This document shows, one piece after another, positions 10,989 to 23,469 of a stretch of DNA of 64,000 nucleotides (positions are counted from its first letter, which is position 1; every line of letters begins with the position of its first letter). The notes under the pieces were generated by a model, which did not search any database, was not told the DNA's origin, and saw nothing but the letters and a program-made list of their open reading frames with translations. The DNA lies in contig JAAXNY010000017.1 in assembly GCA_013420905.1 (NCBI GenBank), positions 992,001-1,056,000 on the forward strand, given 5' to 3'. This DNA is from Collybia mongolica (Eukaryota; Basidiomycota; Agaricomycetes; Agaricales; Clitocybaceae). The position numbers and the translations under genes are program-made.

Positions 10989-13900
10989 ATGAACTCTTTT
11001 CACGGAACAAGTAAGTAAAACCCACGACTTTTCCACGCGTCGTGTTCGATATTCATCGATATCTACCTAGTCCCTTCAGAGAACTGGGACGACGACTTTG
11101 AATTCCAGCCATCGCAAACGAAACATCCAAATGCCAACGCAAAAACGAAACACGCAAGCGACCCCGCACCTCACCGGATGTCCATCGCCAGTTCAGACTG
11201 GGATGCCGTACACGACGAGGACGAGGACGACGAACATGATGAGGATGAACAACAACAGACGAAAGCATCTACGATCCTTGAAGACAAGAAGAACCTTACG
11301 CAGTGGGCAGACACCACATCTACAACCCCCCAAACACCGACCAAACGCACACACCCAGTCACGAAATCGACAGAGAACTGGGACGACGACTTTGAGGACT
11401 CTCCAGTCCGCTCGCAGAATACCAGCCCCAGCAAAGCCTTCCCCCCACCCCCCCAAGCAAAATCCCCTTCAAAGCACACGAAACGTAAAGGCGCCAGGCC
11501 CGAAAGCTGGGATGACGAGTTCGGGGGCCCCGCAGCGAACAAGAACTCTCCCGGCAGAGGGCTAGCGTCGCCCGAGTCGTCAGACGACGAGCTGGAGATG
11601 GGGTACGCGCGGGGGGACATCGACGAGGACGACCGAACAGTGACGGCGCGTTCGCGGCGTGCTGCACTCTCACGCCTGACATCAACCGCGAATACACCCC
11701 CACCGCCAATGCCGGCGCTCCCCCTGCCCTTCCTCGACCCATCCCAGGTGTTCCCGCGGTCCCCCACCGCGTCGGTGTTCTCCATCCCCACACAACGACC
11801 ACCATCGAGCACCTCGACGACATACCTGCGGCCGACGATGTCGCGGTCTTCGTCACGACTAGACGCGCTGCCTCCGAGCCCGCCGATCCATAGGGAGCGG
11901 GAGCGGCGGCGGCTGAGGAAGAAGAGCAGGCCGGTGCCTCAGGGAGCGATTGAAATGGCTAATCTGAGCCGGAGGAGGGACGAGGAGTATGCGTTCGAGG
12001 AGGAGGGGGAAGGAGAGGAGGAGGGCGGCGGTCGGCGGTCGGTGGATAGTAACCGGCCACACACGCCAGATGGTGGGGTGAACTACGACTCTGCAGGCCC
12101 TTCGAGTATGCCTGCAGGAACACCACCAACAGGACTAGTGCCGCCTAGTACGCCGAATGGGAAGGGTGGGGCACTGTTGAGCCGGATCGGGAGCGTGAAG
12201 AAGTGGGGAGTTCGGAGGAAGCGAGGGGGGAGTATTACGCCAGGGGAGGTGCTTGGGGGACCGGGTGCTGGGGTGCGGATAGGTGGGTACACGTTGCATC
12301 TTCCTTGGTTTTAGACCGGGCTACGCGTTTTCTGCTTCTTCTGTGCTCTTATTTCACCTCCGGACGTGTTTTTTTTTCGTTGGCTCTTGCGTTTTTTGTT
12401 TTATTGTTTCTTTCACCGTGTTGTCTTCAAATGCGAGTCTCCGCCTTTTTCTGCGAGTCATACCGTTCTTCTACGCGACCAGCACATAACTAACATCCTT
12501 CCCCTGCAGACATGGACGCCTCGTCGGGCTATCACGCAGAGCACGACGTGAATCTGACACCGCGGCCACGACCACACAGCCAAGCATCCTCCTCATTCCC
12601 ATCCTCAGGATCCGAGTCACACAGCTCAAACAACCACCACAGCGGGAGCGCGTCGAGCCACCACAGGTACCACACACACACCACCGCCAACCGCAAGCGC
12701 GCATCCACCACCTCTCCAGGGCAAACCCACGGCCAAACTTCCAACACCAACTGGTTCTTCCGGTCCTCCAGCTCCCCACTTGCCGCGTCCGGGAGCACCA
12801 CCACCGCCGCCGCCACTGCTACGCCCTTCGCGCTCGGCACAGGGAGCAACAGCAGCAACGACCTCGTCGGGCGCCCGTACACCGGTGGCAAGGACCTGCG
12901 CGAGTTCCCCCACCCCCCACGGCCCTCCGCGCCGCCGCCGGAGACGCCGACGAAGCTCGTGAAGCGGAAGAGCCTGGGGTTCGTGCAGCTGCGCCGCGGG
13001 TTTGGCGGCCACGGGGACGACCCCCCCGGCGGGGCGGGGGCGGGCGGCGGGCGGCGATCGCGCGATGAGAAGGAGCGGGCCGACGAGAAGGGGAAGCGGC
13101 CCGCGTCGATGATGCCCCCGGCGCGGCATGCGTCGTATGGGGGCCTCGGGATGGGGAGGGCGGGTGCTAATGGGAATGAGGACGCTGACGGGAACGGGAA
13201 CGGGGTGGGTGGGGATGCGTTCGTGCTGGGCGAGCATGAGAGGGAGCGAGTGCGGGAGGCGGAGCGCGAGCGCGATAAGGAGAGGGAGAGGGAGAGGGAT
13301 AAAGAAAAGGAGGGGAGCAGGAGTTTCATGGGGAGCGTACGCAAGATCTCGCTCGTGGGCCGGCACAAGCGGACCAAGAGCGGGGTATCGCTCTCGGGTG
13401 TGGAGGAGCTGCCCGGCGTCCGCCCGCCGCGCTCCTCGATCCCCCTAACGCCACATCTGCACCCACAAGGACACCTGCGAGAGCACCCGGACCGCGAGCG
13501 CACGCCGCAGCCGAAGCATTTCAACGCGGGCGCGAACGGCAACCCCCTCCTCCCGCCCATCGAGCTCCAGCCGCCGTCGCCCCCGCGCACGCGCCCGAGC
13601 CCCGTGCAGACACGCCCGGCGGGCACAGGCGCAGGGACGGGGACGGGGATTGAGAACATGCTCTCGCCGAGCTCGTCTTCCGCGTCGTCCCTCACGGCTT
13701 CGCCGACCTCTCCTACGACGCCGTCGCGGCGCGCGAAGACACCCGGCTCGCCACAAGCAGCGTCGCTGGGTCGTTCGACGATAGGGCCGTCGGTGGGTGC
13801 GAGTGTCGCCCCAGCTGTGCCGTCTTCGAGTGGGGCTAGTGCGGCGGTGCTGAGGAGGAACTCGCTGGGCGATCTGAAGATCCCTGACCGGATTAGCCAG

Positions 13901-15889
13901 GCGCAGGTCGGGCTGCGGCGGGATTTGGGTATGGTTAGGGAGTTTGCGGCGAATGTGGAACGTAAGTTTCTTTTATGGCCTTGGACCGTAGGGATGTTGA
14001 CTGATGTATGATGCGGTATTACAGAGCTGAAGGAACTGCAGATGACTTACCATGGGCTTGTGCGTGAAGTGCAGGGGATCCTCGATAGCCACATGTTGCA
14101 GTCCCAGTCGCAGCAGCAGGCCCAGCCCCGGGCTACGTCCCCGAGTTTTCTGCAGAACCTATCTAGGCCTATATCTCGACACCGCTCAAACACCAACCCT
14201 ACCTCTCCACCTTCGTCCTCCCTCCCCACAGCCCCACCCACCGCACCCACGAACCCCAATTCCTACGCACAGATGGCAATAAAGCAGCTCGCCTCAGCAT
14301 TCTACACCATCAATTCCAAGTACCGTATTTCATGGGAGTGTGCCGAGCTCCTCATCGAGCTCGGTGGTGGGTCGAGCGCCGGCAACGAGGGCAGCTCAAG
14401 CGTTCCGTCGACGAGCGCCTCCGCGCCTGCCATGCACAGCGTTGCGGGCGGCACCCCGCAAGAGCTCAGAAAAGCCAGCCGCGAGCGCGCCGTCACGCTT
14501 GCCGGGGACGAGTCGAAGCCGCCCACCCCCACACCCGGTGCGACCAGTTCCATATCGGTGGGCATACGGGCAGTCAGCCCACCGCTGGCAAGCCCGCCGA
14601 GCCTGGCGTGGCGTGCGTCCACAGGGAGACACGACCTGAGCCACCGCCAGCTGGTCCTGCTAAAGGAGATGCTGCACAACGCGGACTCGGCGTCGGCGTT
14701 CGCGGCTGATGACATGGGCGGCGGGTCAATCCCGGAGGAGTCGTTCCTCCCGCCCGCGTCGGCGTCGGCGATGCTGAGTGTGAACAGGGAGTGGAGGTGG
14801 GGCGACGCGATGAACAGCACGGTCACCCTGCCCTCAGAGGACAGCGGCCCCGGCGGCGGCGGGGGGAGTGCGGGCGGGTCGGCGGCGGCGAAGAAGCGCA
14901 GGAGCAGCAGGCTGGGGATGAGCGGGCTGCGGGATATGCTGAGGTCGCTGAAGCGGAGTCATTCGGAGAACCCGCCGCTCCCCGCCACGATAGCCGTGCC
15001 CTCGTCGACCTCGCTCTGCACCAGCACGGACAACTCGTCGATGGACCACCGGTACCCGCACGGACACGTCCCTCCTTCTCAGGGGCGGAGGAGAGCGAAG
15101 ACCAGCTCGGGGCCCGAGTCGGTTCGGATACCACGGCCCACGTCGCCGTATAGCCCGTCGTCGCTCACCACCAAGCCGTCACCTCGCCGCCCGTCGCTGG
15201 CCTCCATCTTCCGTCTTGGGCAAAAAAACAAGGCGGCGTCTCCGGCGGGGACCGCAGACAACAGCGAAAACGAGGCGCATCCGCGGTCGGCGGGGAGCCG
15301 CTCGGCATCGGGGAGCAGTGTAGGGGAGGAAGAGGACTGGGACCGCATAGACTCTGCAACTGATCTTGACGCTGCTGCCCGTGCCCTGGGGATCGCCCAT
15401 GACGGCTCAGCGACGGTGCGGGGAAAACTCGGGAGGTCACCGTACCTCCAAGACTCATTCCCTCCCCCGCTTCCTGGATACCCTATCCGGCCACTAACAC
15501 CGAAACGGTCAGCTAGTGGCTCCCAGTCCTCGCTCTGGGGCGGGGAGTCGCCTTCGCATGGTACCCCGCCCCCACTTCCTCCCTCTAGATCGACCCGGCT
15601 GTCGAATGTGGAGGAACACGTGGACGGCCAACGGCAGGTCCGCTCCTCTTCGAAGGGCCGGCACTCGAAGGTCGGCGTCAGTCCCTCGCGGCCGGTATCC
15701 CGCGGTACGAAGAACGGATCCGTGCGCTCCATGCCTCCCCAGTCCGCATCGAATATCTTGCCTGACCCCAAGCTCGCCATGACTCCGGAAAACATCAAGC
15801 CGTTGCTGGAGAACGCCAAGGACGTCCATGCAAGGCTGAACGAGTGCATTGCTGAGATTCGCTCATTGCTCTCTATGCACGCACAATAA
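10989..15889 (+). CDS. Large disordered WDDDF-motif protein, possibly Byr4/Bfa1-like
   Basis: Four exons join in frame: 10989-11010, 11080-12282, 12510-13961 and 14025-15889, giving 1513 residues. Splices keep the frame: exon 1 ends ACA A/GTAAGT, exon 2 ends ATA G/GTGGGT, exon 3 ends GAA C/GTAAGT, and acceptors are TTCAG, CTGCAG and TTACAG. Three short Trp-Asp motifs (KNWDDDFEFQ, ENWDDDFED, ESWDDEFGG) lie in the first 200 residues. Most of the rest is Ser/Pro/Arg/Glu-rich and disordered. A compact block near the exon 3/4 junction (LKIPDRISQAQVGLRR through VEQLKELQMTYHGLV, then an AQMAIKQLASAFYTINSKYR helix) looks folded. WDDDF repeats with a conserved C-terminal block recall Byr4/Bfa1, the scaffold half of the GTPase-activating complex that restrains septation and mitotic exit. 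I infer this only weakly. The 227-base second intron is long, so two separate genes remain possible. Confidence 0.8.
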
Positions 15890-16196
15890 GGAACATTTCC
15901 CGCATCGCATTTACCCCCTCACAATTCATGCTCTCAAAATCAAGCGCTCTGCACTTAATTCGACAATCCTCTCTCTGTCTCTCCTCCATCTGTTCTATCG
16001 CACTCGCGTACCGCACAAACGCATCCACTCGTTTTTGCTCATTCGTTTAGCTCTGCACACTCATCTTGCTGTCTTAGTGTCTTTATAATAGATCGCTGCA
16101 CGTCCTCCTCTACCGCATACCTGATCTGATCTATATCTTGCCTTCAATTCGCTTCAAGTTTCCGTAGTATGTTTTAGATACGTATACATGATTTTC

Positions 16197-16202
16197 AATA
16201 AA
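16197..16202 (+). terminator. AATAAA polyadenylation signal
   Basis: An AATAAA hexamer lies about 310 bases after the stop of the 10,989-15,889 gene, at the end of a pyrimidine-rich stretch with no open frame. It is a plausible 3' end for that gene. The F-box pseudogene on the other strand ends just after it. Confidence 0.4.
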
Positions 16203-16328
16203 ACCACTTCATCTCAGTACGCCCGAAATTCGCTAAAACGATCTGGTTGGAATCCAATTTGTACCGTTCTACTCTGCGTAGGAAGACAAGCATTGACTCG
16301 ATGTGTGTACGAAATCAAGACACTAGAG

Positions 16329-17840
16329 TTAAACTTGAGCTTGGAAGGTGATCCCTCTTCCTGCTTCAATCAATGCCTGTACCCACCGTCGACTCAAGTC
16401 ACTTGCTCCTCCCCCATTTGTATCCAGATTGATGAACGGAGAGGAAGGTACTGCCCACCGTAATTCCAGCATGTCAATAAAAGCATCTAGATCGACAACA
16501 TAGCAGTGCAGGGCCTCGAGGTTTGGCAGAAAATGTGGGTCAGACTGTTGCCGAAGCACACTACTTGGTAGTTCGCTTCCATCTTGAATTGAAAGTTTCA
16601 CCAGCCGAGGCGCGCTCTAGATCAGACGCCCCCAAGTACTGCGATGGAATGACTTCGTTCACAATAAGAGACCTAAGGGAAGAGCACCGCCGTATGAAAG
16701 TGGTAAAGGCCAGGTCGTCCCAGCTAATCAAGGGTTCCTTTATCCCATACTCCACAGAGATCATGAAATCGACCAAGTTGGGCATATCTAACAATTTGAG
16801 GAGATTCAGGACGCCTGAGGAAGGTTGGCCACCGTAACTAATGCCTCTGCCTTCCACAAAAAATGATTCAAGAGCGGGGAGTGTGACGGTCGTAAGGTGG
16901 AGTGTTTCCGTCCCGATAATACCGAGGCGGCAGTCTTTGAGGTTAACTCTCTGCTTCAAAAGCCTAAAGGCTTCAGAGGGTGCGAAAAGGGACCCTGGAA
17001 TATGAATATGCGTCAAGGAATAGTAAGAGAAATCAACGAAGACATTGCGAAGGCTAGGGGCATCATGAAACACTGGTCGATTTGCTGATCTATCGTCCAA
17101 CGCAGATTCTCGAGAAACTCAACAGGCCCAGGTGGTTGTGCAGGGAATATGAAAAAGTAATATCCTCTTTCGAAGCAGAGATATTTGTGTCTGCTGAAAA
17201 TATTCATTAAGAAGATGGTTGGTGATATATTCAATGGGCTCCTGCGCTTCGCAGTAACCGCTACGGCCAGACGTGATGGTGAGCAAAGCTAACGAGTTTA
17301 TGTGGCGGGAAAGGATGATATTGACTAGATGAACGCGACCCACATAAGTCGACCACTTCTTGAAATCAATTGGATGGTCGTCCAGAGCCCTGGCATGCCA
17401 TCCGCTACTCTCTTCCACCTAGAACAGAGGCGAGAATAGTTCCATGGCGAGGTGTTGTTCAAGTCTGCAAGAATCATGATCCCAGAATCCTCCTTTGGAT
17501 ACAAAGAATATCTTGGCGAGCGTCTAATTAGGAGGCTTTGTGAGAGCTCATGAGACGTTGCTGACTGTTCTTATGACGGGGATAACAGCATTGGTGGCTC
17601 GAACAATATCGACGTCCCCAGTAGTATCGGCACCCTCGAGATCTTTGGGTACTCTTCTACTACCTTTGGCATCGACGAGGGGTACATCATTTAGCACATC
17701 TAATACTAAACAAAGTGGGTTAGCAATCTATTCAATCAAGTAGGAAAACTAACCGCCAACACCACTTCTCCCGATTGCTGGGATAAGGTGCTTGCAGACC
17801 TTAATGAAAATTTGCTTTGCACGAGTTCTGTACCACCGCG
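16329..17840 (-). pseudogene. F-box/LRR family pseudogene (copy C)
   Basis: The minus strand carries the whole family structure in three frames. Bases 17,740-17,700 and on match the N-terminal exon of the intact copy (VPKDLEGAD, VDIVRATNAV); its start codon is AAG instead of ATG. Bases 17,418-17,119 give IDFKKWSTYVGRVHLVN and EPIEYITNHLL. Bases 17,100-16,561 give FHDAPSLRN, VNLKDCRLGI, LLDMPNLVDFMIS and IRRCSSLRSLIVNEV. Bases 16,601-16,329 give FLPNLEALHCYV, LELRWAVPSS and ASDLSRR. Frame changes and a TGA before the F-box show it is dead. Its neighbour at 19,394-20,979 is the closest relative in the window and lies on the same strand. Confidence 0.85.
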
Positions 17841-17849
17841 ATTTGGATT

Positions 17850-19390
17850 AGGATGTCAGTTCAGGCATGGCGAACGTTGTCGAGGTTGAAATATGGATTC
17901 CTGATACGTTGTCTATAGTTATAATGAACCTAGTATTATGACATCGTCTGATGAACAGCACGATTCATTATTGAGAACCCCACCACTCATGCCGCGAAGC
18001 CCGAGCGCCAGTACTCACTGTCGGAATTTTCACGTATCAAATTCCCACATAGAGTGCATTGGTATGTTGGATTGCAACAGCAAACAATCATTACTGGTCA
18101 TGTGCACTATAGATGGGTGTCTGCAGAATGTTTACAAGTCAGTATATGGCCTGTCAGATTGGTGGACGCACCAATTACAATTCTTCCCGGTATGTGTGTG
18201 GGTACATAAGTGGGCAGACGAATTACTTCGTCGGGTTTGCATCGGATCATGTATGGGAAGTGTACAGTTGGAATTACTCATCTTTGGCTCTTCAGAAGAT
18301 ATCTTGCGCCATGAGAGCAGTTACGATATCGTGGAGTAAGTATCAATAGGACAGAAGTTATCGTATTCCGCGGATCCGGGAAGGCGCACAAGTTCAGAAA
18401 CTTACATATGGCCGTCGGCCGGGTGCGGCCGGCATACTCAACAGCAGCCACAAGCTGATGAATCTTTCTTCAGTGACTGAATGAACATTGAGTTTGCGCT
18501 ATTCATCGCGACTTGACCGACCTACCAACGCCGATGAAACAACAGGCGAGGATTTCATGATCCTCCGTTCCCGAATTTATTCAACATCCCCAAGGGGCAG
18601 GGCTCCAAAGGCATACGACGGTCCGGTGGGGGGTGTGTGTAGTCAAATCCGAGCTCGTGTGGGGCTTACATCACAACATGTACGAGTTCCAGGAGCCCCC
18701 CTCCACCGAAATCAACGGAGCCATTAGCAAAACTCCCTCAATCCCCATGCTAGGTACACACAATTGCTGGTGAGTTCCGAATACTTCCAAACGCCCAAAC
18801 TCCTTGGCATCCTTGTCAGTTACTCATCAGAGGCAAAATGCACCGCAGTAGTCACGAGGTAAACGCGTCCTCAATTTACGAGGCCGCTCATTTTCACCCT
18901 CACATTGGGCAAGCATGGAGTCGTCGTTTTACTTCCCTCCATATTTGGCGCGTTTGGATGTGCCGCTGCTGTCATGCCTTCGTTCCGTCCTATGAGTCGT
19001 GGAATTGCCATGCTTGGAGGTTCTCCTCGGCGAGAAGTAAAACTGGTGACTTCCTCCATTCCCATCGACTCGACATCTCCATACAGTTCCTTCATGTGCC
19101 TCTCAAACGCGTTTTACGACCCAGGGGTGCACGAATCCAGGACGGCGCTTCGCAAACCCCACGATATCATATGCGAAGGCTAGTTTTTCATTCGCATCAC
19201 TTGTTGCTTTGCCGGCGAAGCTGGAGTTTTGATGATGTCAGAATCCTCAGATATTTGTGTTATAATATGCATACATGGGGTTTATAATACAGATTAAAAT
19301 GGTACGCGCCTTATTTTTTTATATTAATTTATAAAATTCCAAAAAACGACATCTGTTAAAGTCCAGGGGGACCCTGTGATATGGATAGCA
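17850..19390. other. Intergenic with unidentified remnants
   Basis: Short open frames occur on both strands but none shows a domain. A minus-strand stretch at about 19,095-18,871 (ERHMKELYGDVESMG, RLIGRNEGMTAAAHPNAP) has a protein-like composition and may be the remnant of a gene I cannot name. The tract at 19,290-19,350 is AT-rich. Confidence 0.4.
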
Positions 19391-19393
19391 GCG

Positions 19394-20979
19394 TTATCCC
19401 TCAAGGGTAATATTCCTTCCTGCTTGCTTCAACGCCTCCACCCGTCTTTTACTCAAATCACTTGCTCCTCTTCCATTCGCATCCACGTTGATGGAAACCT
19501 CATGCAGCGAACAGGATGGTGCTGCCCACCGCGATTCCAGCATGTCAAGGAAGACACACAGATCGGATACACAACAGTGCAGGACACCCAGATTTGGGAG
19601 AAAATCTGGTTTAGACATGCACTGGATCACGGTAGTTGGCAAATTGTCACCATATCGAAGGGAGAGCGCCACCAGCGAAGGCGCACTCCGGAGCAGGTGC
19701 TCCAAGTACTGCGATGGAACAACGTTATCCACAATAAGGCTCTTAAGCGAAGAGCACCGTTGTATAAATTCGATGAACGCCATGTCATCCCATCTGATAG
19801 AGGGGCCTTTTACCTCATGTTCTTCGGAGATCTTGAAATTAGCCAGGTTGGGCAAGTTCAATAACTTCAAAAGGTTTGTGATCTCTGAGGAAGATTGACC
19901 ACCGGAACTGAAGTTCCTGTCCTCCACAACAAGTGATTCGAGAGACGGGAGTGTGATCGGGGGGGTAGCAATATCTGGAGTGCCTGCAGAATCTTCTGTC
20001 CCGAGTGTCGTAATCCCAAGACGGCAGTCTTCAAGGTTAACGCTCTGATTCAGGAGCGCAAAGGCGTCGGCAAGTGTAAAGAGAGAGCCCGGAAAATGAA
20101 CATGCGTCAATTGCGACCACGGCAGAGGAAGGCTAAAGAGGTTGAAATGACTAAACCACTGGGAATGGCTGCGCAGATCGATGGAGACCTTGCGGAGGCT
20201 AGGGGCGTCTCGAAAAACTGACACATTGTCGACTTTATCATCTAGCGTCCAACGCAGGGTTTCAAGAGAATTCATCGACCCAGGCGATTGTGTAAGAAAC
20301 GCGCCAAAGTGATACCCTCTTTTAAAGCAAAGAGATCTAAGTTTGTTGGAATGTGCGTTTAGGAGGTGGGTGGTGATATACTCGATAGGCGCGTATGCAT
20401 CATAGTAACGGCCGTGGCCAGGCGTGATGGTGAGTGAAATCAATGATTTTGGGTGGCGGGAAAGGATGACGTTTACTAGCTTGACATGTCCCACATAATT
20501 CGACCACTTCTTAAAATCAATTATGATTCTTGTCCAGAGCTCGGGCACACTGTCCGCGACCGCCTTCCAACTAGAACATACGCGGGCATAGTTCCATGGG
20601 GATATACTGCTCAAGTCGGCGGGAATTTCGATCATAGAATCCTCGCTTGTGTACGAGAAAATCTTGGCGAGCATCTCGTAAGGAAGCCTTGCGTGGGCTG
20701 GGAGCCGAGCATGCTGTACTACGGCGTTGGGAGTGCATGCGATGGTGGCTTGAGCGATATCGACGATGAAAACTGGTTTAACACTCGCAAGATCTTTGGG
20801 TGCCCTCCTATTGCCTGCAGCAGAGTCGATGAAGGTTATATCATTCAGGGTCTCTAACGTGATACAATATGGGTGAGCAATTTATTCAATCGAGTGTAAA
20901 AACAATTTGACACACTGTCCGCGCCACTGCTCACGATTGTCGAAGAGAGGTGTTTCCGAGCTTTGGTGAAGGTTTGCAT
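19394..20979 (-). CDS. F-box/LRR protein (intact copy D)
   Basis: Two exons, 20979-20916 and 20853-19394, join as A/GTGTGT...GTTAG/AG to give 507 residues starting MQTFTKARKHL. An N-terminal extension (NDITFIDSAAGNRRAPKDL, VDIAQATIA) leads to the F-box: RLPYEMLAKIFSYTSED...WNYARVCSSWKAVADSVPELWTRI. The following 380 residues hold irregular leucine-rich repeats ending near FLPNLGVLHCCVSDL and VDANGRGASDLSKRR. F-box proteins of this type bind Skp1 and present targets to an SCF ubiquitin ligase; the LRR part would recognise the target. That role is inferred from the family. The frame is open throughout, unlike copies A, B and C. The start was chosen because the same exon, with the ATG lost, is recognisable in copy C. 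Confidence 0.88.
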
Positions 20980-20984
20980 TGCAC

Positions 20985-22300
20985 GAGTTCTATGCCTTGG
21001 TAAATAGGGTGGAGATTTTGGTTGAAGTTATGGTAATTGTTAATGTGGGTTACTGGGAGAAAAAGGATCCTTACTCACAAGGCCCTCGTAAACCAATATC
21101 ACGATTACGACGTCTGTCTTCGATCTGCCTTCTCGAAGTTACTTCTGTTCGAAACCAAATACCGGTAAATATCCGGCACGATGGGTGCAGAAGACACGGT
21201 ATTGATCGTGAATATGCTATGAGTATTGGGCAGCGCTTTTAGGTATAGTGGGTTGGGAAGCGGATTCGGAGATGCTTAGGACCATGACTAGGGAAACAAG
21301 CAATTGTCAAGTTGTGGTTCTTGCGGATCCAACGGCCCAGGAACGTTGATCCTGCCGCTGTTTTGTCACAAGCTTCCGGTGCAAATAAACACTGCTTTTG
21401 GGTTGGCATAGCTACGGCCGGCTCACTCGCCAGTGAAATAGGAAACGCATTCTCCACAAGCGACTCAAAAATTGACAAGGGTCTGGTAGGCTCAGAAATA
21501 GGTGGAGCACCACCGCACTGGCGAGGTAAACCTTGGAGAAGCTGCTGCGTGTACTTCGAATCCAATGTATACAATTTCTGCTGCAGTTACATGCATACAC
21601 AAATTCTATATACAGTATTCAAGGCTCAAGGTAAATTCCAACATCCTCCAGGTCTGTCTATATATCCCAGATCTGGTTATATCTGTAGATCCTAATACAT
21701 TCAAGGTCCAAATATATAGATAGGTGTATATGAATCCATGTATATACATATTCTAATATACTTGCTGTCTGTTTATATACTGTACATAAGTATATTTATG
21801 TGAAGGATCCCTTAACATGCCAGTGGAGGGCTGATCCTTGTGTAGATAAAAATCATGCAAGAAACTTTGGAAACCCCTTAGGTCTATCTGGACAGATGAT
21901 GGCCAAAAGATGGTCAAATGCCTGAGGTGTGGATGTGGATTAAATTTGCGCCTTCCTTAAGAAGCCTGAGGCAGGTCTGGATAAAATCAGCAATAAATTA
22001 TAGGCACTTCAGTGTTCAAACACTGAGCTGTAAATCTTTGTAGGCCTACACTTTGCCACTAGACTATTGATAAATGTAATGTGCACAATCTTAAACCTTC
22101 TCAATAGGGAACTTAGGACATGAAAAAAAATAGGACCACACCATTACTTGCTAAACCTGACCTCAACCTGTCAAATATGGCAGGAAAAGAAGACCCAAAC
22201 TTTGTCAACCTAGCCAACAACCTGACACCACAGTCTAATCATGGCATCTGGATAGGAAAAGGGTGGGATTGATCCAAGGATTCCAAAGATGTTCCTTGCA
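20985..22300. other. Intergenic, entry into CpG-poor repeat block
   Basis: No gene is recognised. CpG is normal up to about 21.55 kb and then nearly disappears, marking the edge of old repeat sequence. Bases 21,580-21,800 are AT-rich with repeated TATAT motifs. Confidence 0.5.
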
Positions 22301-22302
22301 GA

Positions 22303-23051
22303 TTGGGGTTATATCATTCTCACCTCCTGGAAATGCCTGAGTATTACACAAGACAGGCATTTCCAAGGAATGATATCACAGTTGAGGAGTTCATTGAAAA
22401 AGATTTACTGAAAGTGTCACATAGTCTTGTGGCAATAAAACCCAATCTCTGGTTCAATCACCTTCCTCCAAACCAGGATGCAGAAGTCCTCCTCTCATGG
22501 CCATTCCATCACAAGTATTTGTTGTGAAGAGGCAATTGGGCAGGCCACCTTGGATGGAAAGCACTCAGTACAAGACCCATCATTTCCTAAATTCATACTT
22601 ACTACTTTGGAGTGTTCAACTTTGGGTGAAGGCACATAAAGTCAATGATTCTCAATGTCTTTGGAAAAACTCTTTGGCATGGTTCATGACAAACTTTGTG
22701 GCTAATGATGAAGAACTCTGTAATATAACACAAATATGGCTTCTTGCTCTTGAGCACACATTCCTGGGGCTGGAAACCTGACAACAACTCTAGTCTTGCA
22801 ATCCTGCTTTTAGATGGTTGGGTGAGTGGTGTACCCATTGATATGATGTTCAGTCAGCTCTCTGAGTGTGCAGAGAGAGACCCCATGCTTGACAAATTCA
22901 TCATCATAGAGACTTTGTGGTTTATGAACAATATCAATAAAGCAACATCCATGGAGGATCACGATGTACCACTCATGCCATTCTTGGAACACCTGGAAAA
23001 TCCCATCATAGAACCAAGCCTCATACAGATATTGAAGGTGGATCTAGAGTA
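22303..23051 (+). pseudogene. Unidentified decayed coding region
   Basis: Three plus-strand frames follow each other with protein-like composition: EYYTRQAFPRNDITVEEFIE near 22,340, DSQCLWKNSLAWFMTNFVA near 22,650, and LLLDGWVSGVPIDMMFSQL near 22,810 to a stop at 23,051. I do not recognise the family. The stops and frame changes, the near absence of CpG and the location next to a repeat suggest a dead transposon-borne or captured gene. Confidence 0.35.
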
Positions 23052-23099
23052 ATGGATTTGCTCAGTAAAATGTTAGTTGTGGCAGCAAAGGAACCTGAG

Positions 23100-23242
23100 C
23101 CAGAGATGCCAAGAGAAATGTCAAAAGCAGTGGTTGTGGCCCCAAATGTGTAAGGGGAGCATATACATACCCCACATCTAGTCACTTGGATATACCTTGC
23201 TTTATCATATACTTACTCATATGCTACTGTATACCTTGGGAC
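23100..23242. repeat. Repeat family X, left half split by hAT
   Basis: The sequence around 23,150-23,242 (CCCACATCTAGT, GATATACCTTG, then ATACCTTGGGAC) matches about 41,205-41,290, and its continuation is found at 50,576 onward on the other side of the hAT element. The start TGTAAGGGGAGC near 23,149 would suit an LTR, but the far end was not fixed. Confidence 0.55.
23235..23242. repeat. 8-bp target site duplication, left
   Basis: CTTGGGAC directly before the left hAT terminal repeat. The right partner at 50,576-50,583 reads CTTGAGAC, differing by one G-to-A transition. Eight bases is the standard duplication for hAT elements. Confidence 0.8.
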
Positions 23243-23469
23243 TAGGGCTGCACACTGTACCATATATGGCATACAGCCATATAGTTTACAGTTCTGACAG
23301 CAACAGGTTTGCTGTAACCATAACCATACACCCTTCAAAAACAAGCCTGATGGCATGGCCAATATGGCTGTTGACAGGCTAATATGGGTATATAGCTTAC
23401 ACATTTTATAAAAATGTCTATTACAGCTACTGTAATGCCCCATCTATCCTTATGCACTCAAGCCAAAGT

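Noticed and set aside
12532..13695. Long minus-strand open frame of 387 codons (and others at 11,171-11,856 and 14,302-15,849)
   Set aside because: They are antisense shadows of the GC-rich, low-complexity exons of the 10,989-15,889 gene, which has consistent splice sites and framing.
18100..18340. Small lectin-like protein (TNYNSSRY, TNYFVGF repeats)
   Set aside because: Only a short frame with weak internal similarity; no start, splice sites or family match.
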